A stretch of DNA of 64,000 nt from Vannielia sp. (GTDB lineage Bacteria; Pseudomonadota; Alphaproteobacteria; Rhodobacterales; Rhodobacteraceae), in the NCBI RefSeq assembly GCF_029212645.1, contig NZ_JARGND010000008.1:17454-81453 (forward strand). The letters run 5' to 3'. The stretch's first letter is position 1; each line of letters starts with the position of its first letter. Shown piece by piece: positions 55,729 through 64,000 of the stretch. The position numbers were made by a program, and so were the translations under genes. Below the pieces are notes generated by a model, which was given only the letters and a program-made list of their open reading frames with translations, had not been told where the DNA came from and searched no databases.

Positions 55729-55805
55729 TTAGGTTTCTCCCGACCTATGGGGGCTGTTCTCGTTAGCTCCCCCAGGGTTTCGATAAAACCGAAAGGCCTT
55801 TTGGC

Positions 55806-56036
55806 TTACGCCTCCAGAACCTCCCAGCGTTTCGTCTTGGATTTCGGCGCACATTCCTGAATGCGAACCTGATCGCCCACCTTGAACGTATCGTTCTGGT
55901 CGTGGGCGCGGTACTTCTTCGATTTCCGAACCGTCTTGTGCAGCAGCGGGTGCTTGAAGCGACGCTCAACGCTAACGGTTACGGTCTGGCTGTTCTGGTC
56001 GCTGGTTACGACACCTGTAAGAATACGCTTGGGCAT
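55806..56036 (-). CDS. rpsQ: 30S ribosomal protein S17
   Basis: The 76-aa protein has [27 protein letters not shown] and [20 protein letters not shown], the S17 OB-fold pattern. It lies three bases after rpmC. Confidence 0.97.
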   Translation of the reverse strand: MPKRILTGVVTSDQNSQTVTVSVERRFKHPLLHKTVRKSKKYRAHDQNDTFKVGDQVRIQECAPKSKTKRWEVLEA

Positions 56037-56039
56037 GTC

Positions 56040-56237
56040 TTACGCCTCCGCCTTGGCTTTTTCGTTGAGAATCGTCTTCACACGGGCAACGTCACGACGG
56101 ACGACCCGCATGCGCGCGGTGTTTTCGATCTGGCCGCCAGCTTGCTGGAAGCGCAGGTTGAAAGCTTCTTTCTTGAGGTCAACAAGAGCATCGCGGAGCT
56201 GGTCCGGCGTCTTGTCACGCAGTTCCTGGGCGTTCAT
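56040..56237 (-). CDS. rpmC: 50S ribosomal protein L29
   Basis: The 65-aa protein [20 protein letters not shown], then [37 protein letters not shown] is L29, which lies at the peptide exit tunnel. Its usual neighbour rplP is separated here by a 2-kb insertion. Confidence 0.97.
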   Translation of the reverse strand: MNAQELRDKTPDQLRDALVDLKKEAFNLRFQQAGGQIENTARMRVVRRDVARVKTILNEKAKAEA

Positions 56238-56861
56238 CGCCTATTCCTTCTTACAACAATCACCGGAGGGCCCCTTGTGGGTGACCCCTCGTCCGATGGA
56301 GTTCACATGGTGAAGTGCTGCCCTATAGGGGGGAATCAGAAGCGTGGCAAGGAGTTTGTTGCCCTACAAGGCCGCGCCGCTGCTCGCCTCTCGGTCCGGC
56401 GGTTTCGGTGACACCCGGTTTCCGCCCATCTGAGGCTGTAACACAGCCACTTGCGCCCCTCAAACACGCAGCCCCAACAGGCAGGTTCAAGGCCGGCGCA
56501 GCGGCGAGGGTATCGCTCTCGTCGCCAATACCGTCGACCATGCAGAAACTCTCAGCGTTGAAGATTTCACACCGGGCGAAGGCACCCTGATCGTTGAGAT
56601 CAACCGCGATATCGTCAAGGGGAACCGCGATATGCTCTCCGCCGAAATCGTTTCCAGCGTGAAGTCCGTCGATGCCATTCCAACAGATATCTACAGCCTC
56701 GTGATGACCTTCGCCGCGACCGACGTGCAGCCCAATGTCACCGTTTCCGTTGGCCTTGGCACCCAGACTGGCGTCACGGCGGATGGTATCACCTTCATTC
56801 AATCCTGACGGCCTGAGAGCTCGCTCTTCCTTTGCCGCTGGCAGCACGGTATCACTCGGGC
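56238..56861. other. 624-bp region between rpmC and the oxygenase gene
   Basis: Apart from the start-less gene remnant, this stretch holds the divergent promoter region of rpmC and no intact gene. A long frame on the minus strand (56323-56847) is the antisense shadow of the remnant. Confidence 0.45.
56433..56808 (+). pseudogene. start-less gene remnant in the rplP/rpmC insertion
   Basis: A frame with clear coding character runs from an upstream stop near 56432 to TGA at 56806-56808. From about 56510 it reads ...GIALVANTVDHAETLSVEDF, then PGEGTLIVEINRD, and ends VTADGITFIQS. There is no ATG, GTG or TTG near its 5' end that would allow a full protein. It therefore looks like the C-terminal remnant of a larger, beta-rich protein that lost its 5' part. 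Codon use matches the chromosome, so decay may be recent. It is not recognised as a known family. Confidence 0.45.
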
Positions 56862-57482
56862 ATGGCTGATATCTCCTCCCTCTTCGTGACCCGCCTCTAC
56901 CGCGCCGCCCTCTCTGAGCACGGCCCCAAAGTTGACCCCGATGAGCTGGAAGCCTCCTGCTTCACCATCGCCGAAGATGACGAAGCGGGTCAGGACTGGT
57001 GCGAGCAAAACGGCTATCCCGGTTACACTTCCTATGCCTCACTGACTGACCTGCCATGGCGCTTCCCGATCTTTGCTGATCTGGTGAAGGCGCTTGATGC
57101 CCACGTCACCGCCTTCACCAAAGACCTTGAGTTCGATCTCGACGGGCGGGAGCTCAAGCTGGAAGACCTCTGGATCAACATCCTCCCCGAAGGCGGCACC
57201 CACGGTTCCCATATTCATCCCCACTCGGTGATCTCCGGCACCACCTACGTATCCATGCCCGCAGGCACCTCCGCGCTAAAACTGGAAGACCCCCGCTCCG
57301 CCCGCATGATGGCCGCCCCGGTCCGCGTCAAGGACTGCCGCGAAGAGATGAAACGCTTCGTCTCTGTCGCCCCCGCCGTGGGCGATGTGCTGCTCTGGGA
57401 AAGCTGGCTGCGCCACGAGGTTCCGATGAACATGGCCGAGGAAGAACGGGTTTCGGTGAGTTTCAACTATCGGTGGGAGTGA
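56862..57482 (+). CDS. TIGR02466-type putative 2OG-Fe(II) oxygenase
   Basis: The 206-aa protein has the Fe(II) ligand pattern HIHPHSVISGTTYVSMP, then WLRHEV with the distal His and ERVSVSFNYRW with the 2-oxoglutarate-binding Arg. This matches the TIGR02466 group of putative 2OG-Fe(II) oxygenases. The ATG at 56862 (MADISSLFVTRLY) is chosen; it is the family start. It is inserted between rplP and rpmC on the opposite strand. The substrate is unknown. Confidence 0.75.
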   Translation: MADISSLFVTRLYRAALSEHGPKVDPDELEASCFTIAEDDEAGQDWCEQNGYPGYTSYASLTDLPWRFPIFADLVKALDAHVTAFTKDLEFDLDGRELKLEDLWINILPEGGTHGSHIHPHSVISGTTYVSMPAGTSALKLEDPRSARMMAAPVRVKDCREEMKRFVSVAPAVGDVLLWESWLRHEVPMNMAEEERVSVSFNYRWE

Positions 57483-57604
57483 GGGCTGGTCCGCGCCTCG
57501 CGCGGCTTGATGGAGCGCGAGATGCGGACGTTGAGGTGAGTGAAATTCCCTAGAGCGGGGCTTGTCACGCCGCCCGAGGCATCATGCGTTTCTACCCATA
57601 GCGA

Positions 57605-58042
57605 TCAGCCGAATGGGTCGTCGGTCATTCCGACGCCATCGTCTCGCTGGAACAAACCATAATAGCAGTCGGCCCCGACGATACGATCATCGTTCCAGAC
57701 CGTGGACAGTGTGGCCTCGCAGAACAACGTCCCTTCGCGCGCACGATAAAAACGTTTGATGTAATCGCGCGGATACATCTCGATAAAGTCGCTCGCGGGC
57801 GCGAGCCGTGAGAAGCAACGGCCTAGTTCGGCCTTGTGGCCGCTCGCTAGATTCCCGGAATGCTCGGAGGCATAGCACCAGCGCGCCGGGCCTTCGATCC
57901 GGCGCAGGATTTCTGCCATTTCCTCGATTCTCGCTTCCGCCGATTGAGGCCAAGCGAACCGGTCGCTCAATAGGAGAGCTTGACCGCGTTCGATGAGCAC
58001 GATGGCTCCTATTGTGACGATCCCGATGTGCCACCAACGCAT
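57605..58042 (-). CDS. hypothetical membrane-anchored protein
   Basis: The 145-aa protein begins with a hydrophobic segment (MRWWHIGIVTIGAIVLIERG), likely a signal anchor, followed by a soluble domain with four cysteines. No family is recognised. The start at 58042 is chosen; the frame extends to 58087. A CCCCG/CGGGG hairpin lies between it and rplP. Confidence 0.45.
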   Translation of the reverse strand: MRWWHIGIVTIGAIVLIERGQALLLSDRFAWPQSAEARIEEMAEILRRIEGPARWCYASEHSGNLASGHKAELGRCFSRLAPASDFIEMYPRDYIKRFYRAREGTLFCEATLSTVWNDDRIVGADCYYGLFQRDDGVGMTDDPFG

Positions 58043-58108
58043 AACCAAATCCGTACTGTATTCTGTTCGCTGTACTCGATGATACACGATCGCCTAAAGA
58101 GCAAAAAC

Positions 58109-58132
58109 CCCCGCTCGATCTCTCGAACGGGG
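58109..58132. terminator. imperfect hairpin between rplP and the insertion
   Basis: CCCCG-C-TCGA (58109-58118) faces TCGA-A-CGGGG (58123-58132) with one mismatch around four bases. It lies after the rplP stop on the minus strand, so it may separate the S10 part of the superoperon from the inserted genes. Confidence 0.5.
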
Positions 58133-58213
58133 ATTCCCATTTCTGCACCGGTATGCGGCCGACAATTGGCTTTGCCAATCGCTACACCGCACGGGTCGCG
58201 ATATGCGCGATCT

Positions 58214-58627
58214 TTACCAGTCTTCGCGGACGATCGTGCGGGTCTTGACCGGCAGTTTCATCGCGGCGAGGCGCAGGGCCTCACGGGCGATGTCTTCTGA
58301 AACACCGTCGATCTCGAACATCACGCGACCGGGCTTCACCTTGGCAGCCCAGAAGTCGACCGAGCCTTTACCTTTACCCATCCGGACTTCAACCGGCTTG
58401 GAGGTTACGGGCAGATCGGGGAAGATCCGGATCCAAACCCGGCCCTGACGCTTCATGTGGCGCGTCATGGCCCGGCGGGCGGCTTCGATCTGACGGGCGG
58501 TGATGCGCTCGGGCTCCACTGCCTTGAGGCCAAAGGTGCCAAAGTTCAGGTCAGACCCGCCCTTGGCTTCGCCGCGGATGCGGCCCTTGTGCATCTTGCG
58601 GAATTTCGTGCGTTTTGGTTGCAGCAT
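58214..58627 (-). CDS. rplP: 50S ribosomal protein L16
   Basis: The 137-aa protein [20 protein letters not shown], then [31 protein letters not shown] is L16, with [15 protein letters not shown] near the end. It organises the A-site of the large subunit. It is 12 bp after rpsC. Confidence 0.98.
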   Translation of the reverse strand: MLQPKRTKFRKMHKGRIRGEAKGGSDLNFGTFGLKAVEPERITARQIEAARRAMTRHMKRQGRVWIRIFPDLPVTSKPVEVRMGKGKGSVDFWAAKVKPGRVMFEIDGVSEDIAREALRLAAMKLPVKTRTIVREDW

Positions 58628-58639
58628 TCTTCCGTCTCC

Positions 58640-59344
58640 TTACCGGTCACGGCGGGGGCGAGGGCCTCCGCCTTCCTGGAGTTCCTGAGCCTTGCGATCA
58701 CGGGCCGAAGGATCGTGCTCCATGATCTCGCCTTTAAAGATCCACACCTTGATGCCGATGATGCCATAGGCGGTCAGGGCTTCCTTGTGGGCGTAGTCGA
58801 TGTCGGCACGAAGGGTGTGCAGGGGCACACGGCCCTCGCGGTACCATTCGGTTCGGGCGATCTCGGCGCCGCCGAGGCGGCCCGCAACGTTCACCCGGAT
58901 ACCCTGGGCACCCATGCGCATGGCGTTCTGAACCGAGCGCTTCATGGCCCGGCGGAACGACACGCGGCGCTCAAGCTGCTGTGCGATGGATTCGGCTACC
59001 AGCGGCGCGTCCAGCTCGGGCTTGCGCACTTCAACGATGTTGAGGTGCAGCTCGCTGTCGGTCATGGCCGCCAGCTTGCGACGCAGGCCTTCGATATCGG
59101 CGCCTTTTTTGCCGATAATCACGCCGGGGCGTGCAGTGTGAACGGTCACGCGGCACTTCTTGTGCGGGCGCTCGATGATCACACGGCTCACACCAGCCTG
59201 CTTGCACTCTTCCTCGATAAACTCGCGGATGGCGATGTCTTCGAGCAGCAGGTTGCCGTAGTCTTTGGTGTCGGCATACCAGCGGCTGTCCCAGGTACGG
59301 TTGACCTGAAGGCGCATGCCGATCGGATTGACTTTATGTCCCAT
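58640..59344 (-). CDS. rpsC: 30S ribosomal protein S3
   Basis: The 234-aa protein starts [20 protein letters not shown] and has the KH-domain [18 protein letters not shown]. The ATG at 59344 overlaps the rplV stop by one base and is the family start. It ends in a basic, glycine- and arginine-rich tail. Confidence 0.98.
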   Translation of the reverse strand: MGHKVNPIGMRLQVNRTWDSRWYADTKDYGNLLLEDIAIREFIEEECKQAGVSRVIIERPHKKCRVTVHTARPGVIIGKKGADIEGLRRKLAAMTDSELHLNIVEVRKPELDAPLVAESIAQQLERRVSFRRAMKRSVQNAMRMGAQGIRVNVAGRLGGAEIARTEWYREGRVPLHTLRADIDYAHKEALTAYGIIGIKVWIFKGEIMEHDPSARDRKAQELQEGGGPRPRRDR

Positions 59345-59724
59345 TAGGCTTGCTCCTCGATCTGGCGGACCTTGATGGTGAGTTCGGCAAACGGTTTTAC
59401 GATCTTGCCGAACCGGCCACGGGCACGCGGGCGACCGCGCTTCATGGTCAGGTTCTTGCCAACCCACGCCTCGGCGACGACCAGTTCGTCAACGTCAAGG
59501 TTGTGGTTGTTCTCGGCGTTGGCGATGGCGGACTGAAGGCACTTCTTCACGTCCACTGCGATCCGCTTCTTCGAGAAAGTGAGGTCCGTCAGGGCCTTGT
59601 CCACTTTCTTGCCACGGATCATCGCGGCGACCAGGTTCAGCTTCTGCGGCGAGGTGCGAAGCATGCGGCTCTTGGCCATTGCCTCGTTCTCTGCCACGCG
59701 GCGGGGATTTTTATCCTTACCCAT
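59344..59724 (-). CDS. rplV: 50S ribosomal protein L22
   Basis: The 126-aa protein has [20 protein letters not shown] and the beta-hairpin region [20 protein letters not shown] that reaches into the exit tunnel. It is coupled to rpsC by a one-base overlap. Confidence 0.98.
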   Translation of the reverse strand: MGKDKNPRRVAENEAMAKSRMLRTSPQKLNLVAAMIRGKKVDKALTDLTFSKKRIAVDVKKCLQSAIANAENNHNLDVDELVVAEAWVGKNLTMKRGRPRARGRFGKIVKPFAELTIKVRQIEEQA

Positions 59725-59727
59725 GGC

Positions 59728-60006
59728 TTATTTCCTCTTCGCTTTCTTGTCGGCGGCGTGGCCGTAGTAGGTGCGGCTTGGCGAGTATTCACCAAACTTT
59801 TGACCAATCATATCTTCGGATACGTTCACCGGGATATGTTTGCGGCCGTTATACACGCCAAATGTGAGGCCCACGAACTGGGGCAGGATGGTGGAGCGGC
59901 GCGACCAGATCTTTATGACCTCTTTGCGACCGGACTCACGCGATTTTTCCGCCTTCTTCAGCACATAGCTGTCAACGAAGGGGCCTTTCCATACAGAACG
60001 AGACAT
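59728..60006 (-). CDS. rpsS: 30S ribosomal protein S19
   Basis: The 92-aa protein [20 protein letters not shown], then [30 protein letters not shown] is S19. It lies three bases after rplB. Confidence 0.98.
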   Translation of the reverse strand: MSRSVWKGPFVDSYVLKKAEKSRESGRKEVIKIWSRRSTILPQFVGLTFGVYNGRKHIPVNVSEDMIGQKFGEYSPSRTYYGHAADKKAKRK

Positions 60007-60009
60007 GTC

Positions 60010-60852
60010 TTAGCGACCCTTCTTCTTGGCGTGACGCGAGCGGATGATCAGCTTCTGCGACGCCTTGTTCTTGTTGCGGGTACGGGCACCCTTGGTGGGT
60101 TTGCCCCAAGGCGTGACAGGGTGACGACCACCCGACGTCCGGCCTTCACCACCACCATGGGGGTGATCAACCGGGTTCATCACGACACCACGCACAGACG
60201 GGCGAACGCCCTTGTGGCGGATACGACCGGCCTTACCGAAGTTCTGGTTGGAGTTGTCGGGGTTCGACACGGCACCAACGGTCGCCATGCATTCCTGACG
60301 AACCATGCGAAGCTCGCCCGAGCTGAGGCGGATCTGCGCGTAGCCACCGTCACGACCAACGAACTGGGCATAGGTGCCAGCGGCGCGGGCGATCTGGCCA
60401 CCCTTGCCGGGCTTCAACTCGATGTTGTGAATGATTGTGCCGATCGGCATGCTGATAAACTGCATTGCGTTGCCGGGCTTCACGTCGGCCTTGGCCGCGC
60501 TGACAACCTTATCACCAATGGCAAGGCGCTGCGGGGCCAGAATATAGGCCTGCTCGCCATCCTCGTAGCGGATGAGGGCGATAAACGCGGTGCGGTTCGG
60601 GTCATATTCGATCCGTTCCACAGTCGCGGGGATATCCATCTTGCGACGCTTGAAATCAACGATGCGGTAAAGACGCTTTGCGCCCCCGCCACGACGACGC
60701 GAGGTGATCCGTCCGGTGTTGTTCCGGCCGCCCGATTTGCTCAAACCCTCGGTGAGAGATTTGACCGGACGTCCTTTCCACAGCTCCGAACGGTCGATCA
60801 GTACCAGCCCACGCTGGCCCGGCGTCGTCGGCTTATACGACTTGAGTGCCAT
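60010..60852 (-). CDS. rplB: 50S ribosomal protein L2
   Basis: The 280-aa protein has the L2 core [21 protein letters not shown] and the C-terminal [40 protein letters not shown] segment. It is central to the peptidyl transferase centre. Its usual upstream neighbour rplW is separated by a 115-aa inserted gene. Confidence 0.98.
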   Translation of the reverse strand: MALKSYKPTTPGQRGLVLIDRSELWKGRPVKSLTEGLSKSGGRNNTGRITSRRRGGGAKRLYRIVDFKRRKMDIPATVERIEYDPNRTAFIALIRYEDGEQAYILAPQRLAIGDKVVSAAKADVKPGNAMQFISMPIGTIIHNIELKPGKGGQIARAAGTYAQFVGRDGGYAQIRLSSGELRMVRQECMATVGAVSNPDNSNQNFGKAGRIRHKGVRPSVRGVVMNPVDHPHGGGEGRTSGGRHPVTPWGKPTKGARTRNKNKASQKLIIRSRHAKKKGR

Positions 60853-60982
60853 GTTAACTGTCTTCCGTTTTCTGTGTGGGCGGCTTGCGCTGCCCTGATG
60901 TTATAGGCCCCCGTAGGTGCCCTCTTGCATCCGCTTTGTTCACCGTCGGCATGAGAAACCCAAGGCTGCACGGTCAATAACG

Positions 60983-61009
60983 AAGCCCCGGACGAATCCG
61001 GGGCTTTTG
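60983..61009. terminator. terminator hairpin between rplB and the inserted 115-aa gene
   Basis: AAGCCCCGGA (60983-60992) pairs perfectly with TCCGGGGCTT (60997-61006) around CGAA. On the plus strand it is followed by TTGC. On the minus strand it lies after the inserted gene and before rplB, so it would stop or weaken read-through from the rplW side. Confidence 0.8.
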
Positions 61010-61143
61010 CGGATGTTGGCTTTTAGGCGAGCGCGGCACACGGGTCAAGCGGCTGGGCCAAGAAAACTCCATCTTCCCCCTTTTCCTACGGGCGCCCAAG
61101 CATATTGGCCGGGCACCCGGTCTTGGGGCAAGCCGCAGTTCAC

Positions 61144-61491
61144 TCAGACGCCGAAAAGTCGCTTCAGAAACGAGCCCTTTTCCGGCTTTGGGTCTACCAT
61201 ACGGAACGATTCGGGCCTGGCAGACCCAGGCTCAACAGCCTCCTGCGTTGGCTGCTGCAGTTCGGCTGCCATTGGCGCTGCATCGGATTCAACGGGGGCA
61301 TGGGAACTCGCGCTCGATGTCGCCGTCTGCTCGGCCTCCTTTTCACGCAGTTCCTGAGTGGCTTTCATGCTGGCTGCAGTGGCCTTGGCCTTGGCTTCTT
61401 CGAGCAAAAGCTCCTGAATGGACTTGTTGGTAACCGCAGTGGCAACCACACTCGGCTTCCCTTTAATCGGTTCTCGACGATTGTATTCCAT
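61144..61491 (-). CDS. hypothetical protein inserted between rplW and rplB
   Basis: The 115-aa protein begins MEYNRREPIKGKPSVVATAV, has a short helical, alanine- and glutamate-rich middle (ELLLEEAKAKATAASMKATQ), a disordered Ser/Ala/Pro stretch, and ends KGSFLKRLFGV. The ATG at 61491 is preferred to 61518. No known domain is recognised. It is on the same strand as the ribosomal genes, with a terminator after it. Confidence 0.5.
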   Translation of the reverse strand: MEYNRREPIKGKPSVVATAVTNKSIQELLLEEAKAKATAASMKATQELREKEAEQTATSSASSHAPVESDAAPMAAELQQPTQEAVEPGSARPESFRMVDPKPEKGSFLKRLFGV

Positions 61492-61711
61492 TGTCGGTAA
61501 CTCCGGTGACTTCGGCAAAATTTAACAAACTTCGGCGTTTCGTCCGGAACGCTTCCGTAACGTTGGAAGCAAACCTTGGCGGAAATGGGGGGATTTTAGG
61601 GAATTTTACTCGAAATGGGGCGACAAAAATTAGCCTGGCCCAATTTACACGCCCAAACGGAAAAGGCCCCCGCCAGTGGCAAGGACCTTTCCCAGTTCGT
61701 TAAACCGCGCC

Positions 61712-62008
61712 TTACAGGCCGGTCGATACGTCGATCGTGTTGCCCTCTTCGAGCGTCACATAGGCCTTTTTGACGTCTTTGCGCTTGCCGGGTTGGCCCC
61801 GGAACCGCTTGACCTTACCTTTGGTGATGGTCGTGTTCACGGCCTTCACCTTCACACCAAATAGCGCCTCAACGGCCTCTTTGATCTGCGGCTTGTTGCT
61901 GTCAATGGCGACCTCAAAAACCACGGCATTCGCCTCGGAGGCCATGGTGGCCTTCTCGGTGATGACGGGCTTCACGATCACGTCGTAATGTTCTGCCTTG
62001 GCACTCAT
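61712..62008 (-). CDS. rplW: 50S ribosomal protein L23
   Basis: The 98-aa protein has [42 protein letters not shown] and [21 protein letters not shown], the L23 pattern. It is the docking site for SRP and trigger factor at the exit tunnel. It overlaps rplD by four bases. Confidence 0.98.
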   Translation of the reverse strand: MSAKAEHYDVIVKPVITEKATMASEANAVVFEVAIDSNKPQIKEAVEALFGVKVKAVNTTITKGKVKRFRGQPGKRKDVKKAYVTLEEGNTIDVSTGL

Positions 62009-62625
62009 TTCAGCCGAGCCTCCAGAGCTTCGACACCCGCCTTCGTCAGAACGAGGGTATCACGCTTGAGAATGTCATACACGTTGGCACCCATCGAGGG
62101 CAGCACGTCCAGACCGTCGATGTTGGCGGAAGCGCGAAGGAAGTTGTCATTCACTTCGGAACCGTCGATCACCAGAACCTTCTTCCAGCCCAGCTCTTTG
62201 AACTGCTTGGCCAGCGCACCGGTCTTGGGCTCAGCCATCACGGCCTCGTCCAGAACGATAAGTTTGCCCTCAGCCGCCTTGGCCGAAAGCGCGTGCTTCA
62301 GGCCCAGCTTGCGGATCTTCTTGGGAAGATCGTGCTCGTGGCTGCGTGGGGTCGGTCCTTTGTAGATACCACCCTTGCGGAAGATCGGAGCGTTCCGGTC
62401 ACCGTGGCGTGCGCCGCCGGTGCCCTTCTGACGATAGATCTTCTTGGTTGAGTAGCTGGTCTCGGAACGGGTCTTTACCTTGTGGGTGCCAGCCTGCGCC
62501 TTGTTGCGCTGCCAGCGAACCACACGGTGCAAGATGTCCGCACGCGGGTCCAGCCCGAAGATCTCGTCGCCGAGATCGACCGAGCCGGCCTTGCCGCCGT
62601 CCAGTTTGATCACGTCGAGTTTCAT
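62005..62625 (-). CDS. rplD: 50S ribosomal protein L4
   Basis: The 206-aa protein has the L4 loop region [20 protein letters not shown] and [20 protein letters not shown]. It lines the exit tunnel and, in E. coli, represses the S10 operon. It overlaps rplC by four bases. Confidence 0.98.
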   Translation of the reverse strand: MKLDVIKLDGGKAGSVDLGDEIFGLDPRADILHRVVRWQRNKAQAGTHKVKTRSETSYSTKKIYRQKGTGGARHGDRNAPIFRKGGIYKGPTPRSHEHDLPKKIRKLGLKHALSAKAAEGKLIVLDEAVMAEPKTGALAKQFKELGWKKVLVIDGSEVNDNFLRASANIDGLDVLPSMGANVYDILKRDTLVLTKAGVEALEARLK

Positions 62626-63506
62626 TCTTCACCGTCCTTCTTCTCGGAGGCCTCGGGGGCAGCGTCGCCACCCTCGTTGGCCTTGTCGGCTTCGATCGAG
62701 GCTTCCGCCTCTTTCAGCGCAGCAGCTTCCTGCGCGGCAGCTTCTGCGGCGGCGGCCTCTTCGGCGGCCTTGGCTTCAGCTTCGGCAGCAGCAGCAGCTT
62801 CTTCAGCGGCCTTTGCAGCAGCTTCCCCGGCAGATTTCAGCGCGGCAGGGAGAATGGCGTTCTCGGGGAACGGCTTCTTAACCGCATCCTTGATCGTCAC
62901 CCAGCCACCTTTGGAGCCCGGAACAGCGCCTTTGACCATGATAAGGCCACGGTCGGTGTCGGTGCGGACAACCTGAAGGTTTTGCGTGGTCACGCGAGCG
63001 GCGCCCATATGTCCAGCCATCTTCTTGCCTTTGAAGACCCGGCCCGGATCTTGGCACTGACCCGTCGAGCCATGGGAACGGTGAGAGATCGACACACCGT
63101 GAGTAGCACGAAGGCCCCCAAAGTTGTGCCGCTTCATCGCGCCTTGAAAGCCCTTACCAATCGAGGTGCCGGAGACGTCCACGAACTGACCTTCAAAGTA
63201 GTGGTCGGCGGTGATTTCCTCGCCCACTTCGATCAGGTTCTCGGGGTCTACGCGGAACTCAGCCAGCTTGCGCTTGGGGGCCACCTTGGCCGCCGCGAAC
63301 ACACCGCGCATCGGCGCAGACGTCCGCTTGGCCTTGGCCGTGCCCGTGCCGAGCTGAACGGCCGAGTAGCCATCCGTCTCGGCGGTGCGCTTGGCCACCA
63401 CCTGCAATGCATCCAGCTGCAAAACCGTCACCGGGATCTGCTTGCCATCTTCCATGAAAAGCCGGGTCATGCCGACCTTCTTTGCGATCACTCCAGAGCG
63501 CAACAT
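62622..63506 (-). CDS. rplC: 50S ribosomal protein L3 with long acidic C-terminal extension
   Basis: The 294-aa protein has the normal L3 core up to about residue 220 ([40 protein letters not shown]), followed by an alanine- and glutamate-rich tail of about 75 residues that is predicted helical or disordered. E. coli L3 is 209 aa, so the tail is a real extension. The core is complete, so function in the ribosome is not in doubt. The tail's role is unknown. Confidence 0.96.
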   Translation of the reverse strand: MLRSGVIAKKVGMTRLFMEDGKQIPVTVLQLDALQVVAKRTAETDGYSAVQLGTGTAKAKRTSAPMRGVFAAAKVAPKRKLAEFRVDPENLIEVGEEITADHYFEGQFVDVSGTSIGKGFQGAMKRHNFGGLRATHGVSISHRSHGSTGQCQDPGRVFKGKKMAGHMGAARVTTQNLQVVRTDTDRGLIMVKGAVPGSKGGWVTIKDAVKKPFPENAILPAALKSAGEAAAKAAEEAAAAAEAEAKAAEEAAAAEAAAQEAAALKEAEASIEADKANEGGDAAPEASEKKDGEE

Positions 63507-63520
63507 ACCAATGCCCTCCC

Positions 63521-63835
63521 TTAGACCGAAATCTGAACATCCACGCCCGCGGCGAGGTCGAGCTTCATGAGCGCGTCCACGGTCTGCGGGGTGGGGTCAA
63601 TGATGTCGAGCAGGCGCTTGTGGGTACGAATTTCCCACTGGTCGCGACTCTTCTTGTCTACGTGGGGACCACGCAGAACGGTGAACTTCTCGATCTTGTT
63701 CGGCAGCGGGATGGGCCCGCGCACCTGAGCACCGGTCCGCTTGGCGGTGTTGACGATTTCCTGGGTGCTGGCGTCCAGCACCCGGTAGTCAAACGCCTTC
63801 AGGCGGATGCGGATGTTTTGGCTTTGAATGGCCAT
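63521..63835 (-). CDS. rpsJ: 30S ribosomal protein S10
   Basis: The 104-aa protein [21 protein letters not shown], then [30 protein letters not shown] is S10. It is the first ribosomal gene of the S10 operon and lies about 120 bp after tuf. The ATG at 63835 is preferred to the GTG at 63841. Confidence 0.97.
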   Translation of the reverse strand: MAIQSQNIRIRLKAFDYRVLDASTQEIVNTAKRTGAQVRGPIPLPNKIEKFTVLRGPHVDKKSRDQWEIRTHKRLLDIIDPTPQTVDALMKLDLAAGVDVQISV

Positions 63836-63955
63836 TGTCACGTTCCTTTACGATTGAGAGGAGGGGCGATTGAGGCCGCCCCTCTTCGAACCGGTTTCAG
63901 TTTGTGGCCAGCCCCTAAGGCCCAGCCAAGTGCGTTTCGCGTCGCGAAAGCGCCC

Positions 63956-64000
63956 TTACTCGATGATCTTGCTGACCACGCCGGAGCCAACGGTGCGGCC
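63956..64000 (-). CDS. tuf: elongation factor Tu, C-terminal end (cut by window edge)
   Basis: The last 14 codons before a TAA read GRTVGSGVVSKIIE, the conserved C-terminus of EF-Tu. The rest of the gene lies beyond the window. Its place before rpsJ is the usual one in alphaproteobacteria. Confidence 0.9.
   Translation of the reverse strand, partial: GRTVGSGVVSKIIE

Noticed and set aside
56323..56847. 174-aa minus-strand frame in the rplP/rpmC insertion
   Set aside because: It mirrors the plus-strand gene remnant, which has the better codon pattern.
59350..60906. 518-aa plus-strand frame across rplV, rpsS and rplB
   Set aside because: It is antisense to three certain ribosomal protein genes; the long open frame is caused by GC-rich codons.

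Overview
The window looks like the chromosome of a marine alphaproteobacterium of the Rhodobacterales (Roseobacter/Rhodobacteraceae group). The evidence is a RpoE-ChrR type sigma/anti-sigma pair beside a cyclopropane-fatty-acid synthase and DUF1365/DUF3833 operon, a Bzt/Aap amino-acid ABC transporter, a LuxR-LuxI pair, an ATP12-RluC-CrcB-RarA cluster, and alphaproteobacterial ribosomal proteins. All assignments come from reading the translated sequence; no database was searched.

Region 1 (1 to about 11,000) is one side of a Tn7-like transposon. A tightly coupled leftward operon encodes TnsA, a small protein matching the N-terminal part of Tn7 TnsB, the DDE transposase TnsB, the AAA+ regulator TnsC, a TniQ target selector broken into two reading frames, and a small coiled-coil protein. 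A Ner-like repressor and an XRE regulator are divergent and flank a perfect 32-bp palindrome. A second, intact TniQ/TnsD-like protein lies last, just before a tRNA-Arg(ACG) gene. The left edge holds cargo, including the end of a DUF3883 (NOV_C) protein. No cas genes or CRISPR array are visible. The other transposon end lies outside the window.

Region 2 (11.0 to 24.7 kb) is chromosomal housekeeping: an orphan sensor kinase, a TVP38 membrane protein with a flavin disulfide reductase, rpmH-rnpA-yidD, a DUF1835-like protein, ttcA, an EAL protein, yidC-MOSC-engB, argB and a ferredoxin-like protein. Many of these genes overlap by the stop/start quartet.

Region 3 (24.7 to 42.6 kb) holds a SixA-like phosphatase, the singlet-oxygen-type stress operon (SDR, DUF3833, CFA synthase, DUF1365, amine oxidase) divergent from rpoE-chrR, a four-gene polar amino-acid ABC transporter, a block with an ATP12-like chaperone, an HAD phosphatase, an RluC-type synthase, crcB and rarA, and a luxR-luxI pair. 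Both transporter permeases carry large unusual insertions; the one in the BztB-like permease resembles half of its own substrate-binding protein.

Region 4 (42.7 to 64.0 kb) is the complete S10-spc-alpha ribosomal protein superoperon on the minus strand, from the last codons of tuf to rplQ. It is interrupted by non-ribosomal genes at rplW/rplB (a 115-aa protein), rplP/rpmC (an oxygenase, a gene remnant and a membrane-anchored hypothetical) and rpmD/rplO (an ammonium transporter, a Tat-exported metallo-hydrolase and small secreted proteins).
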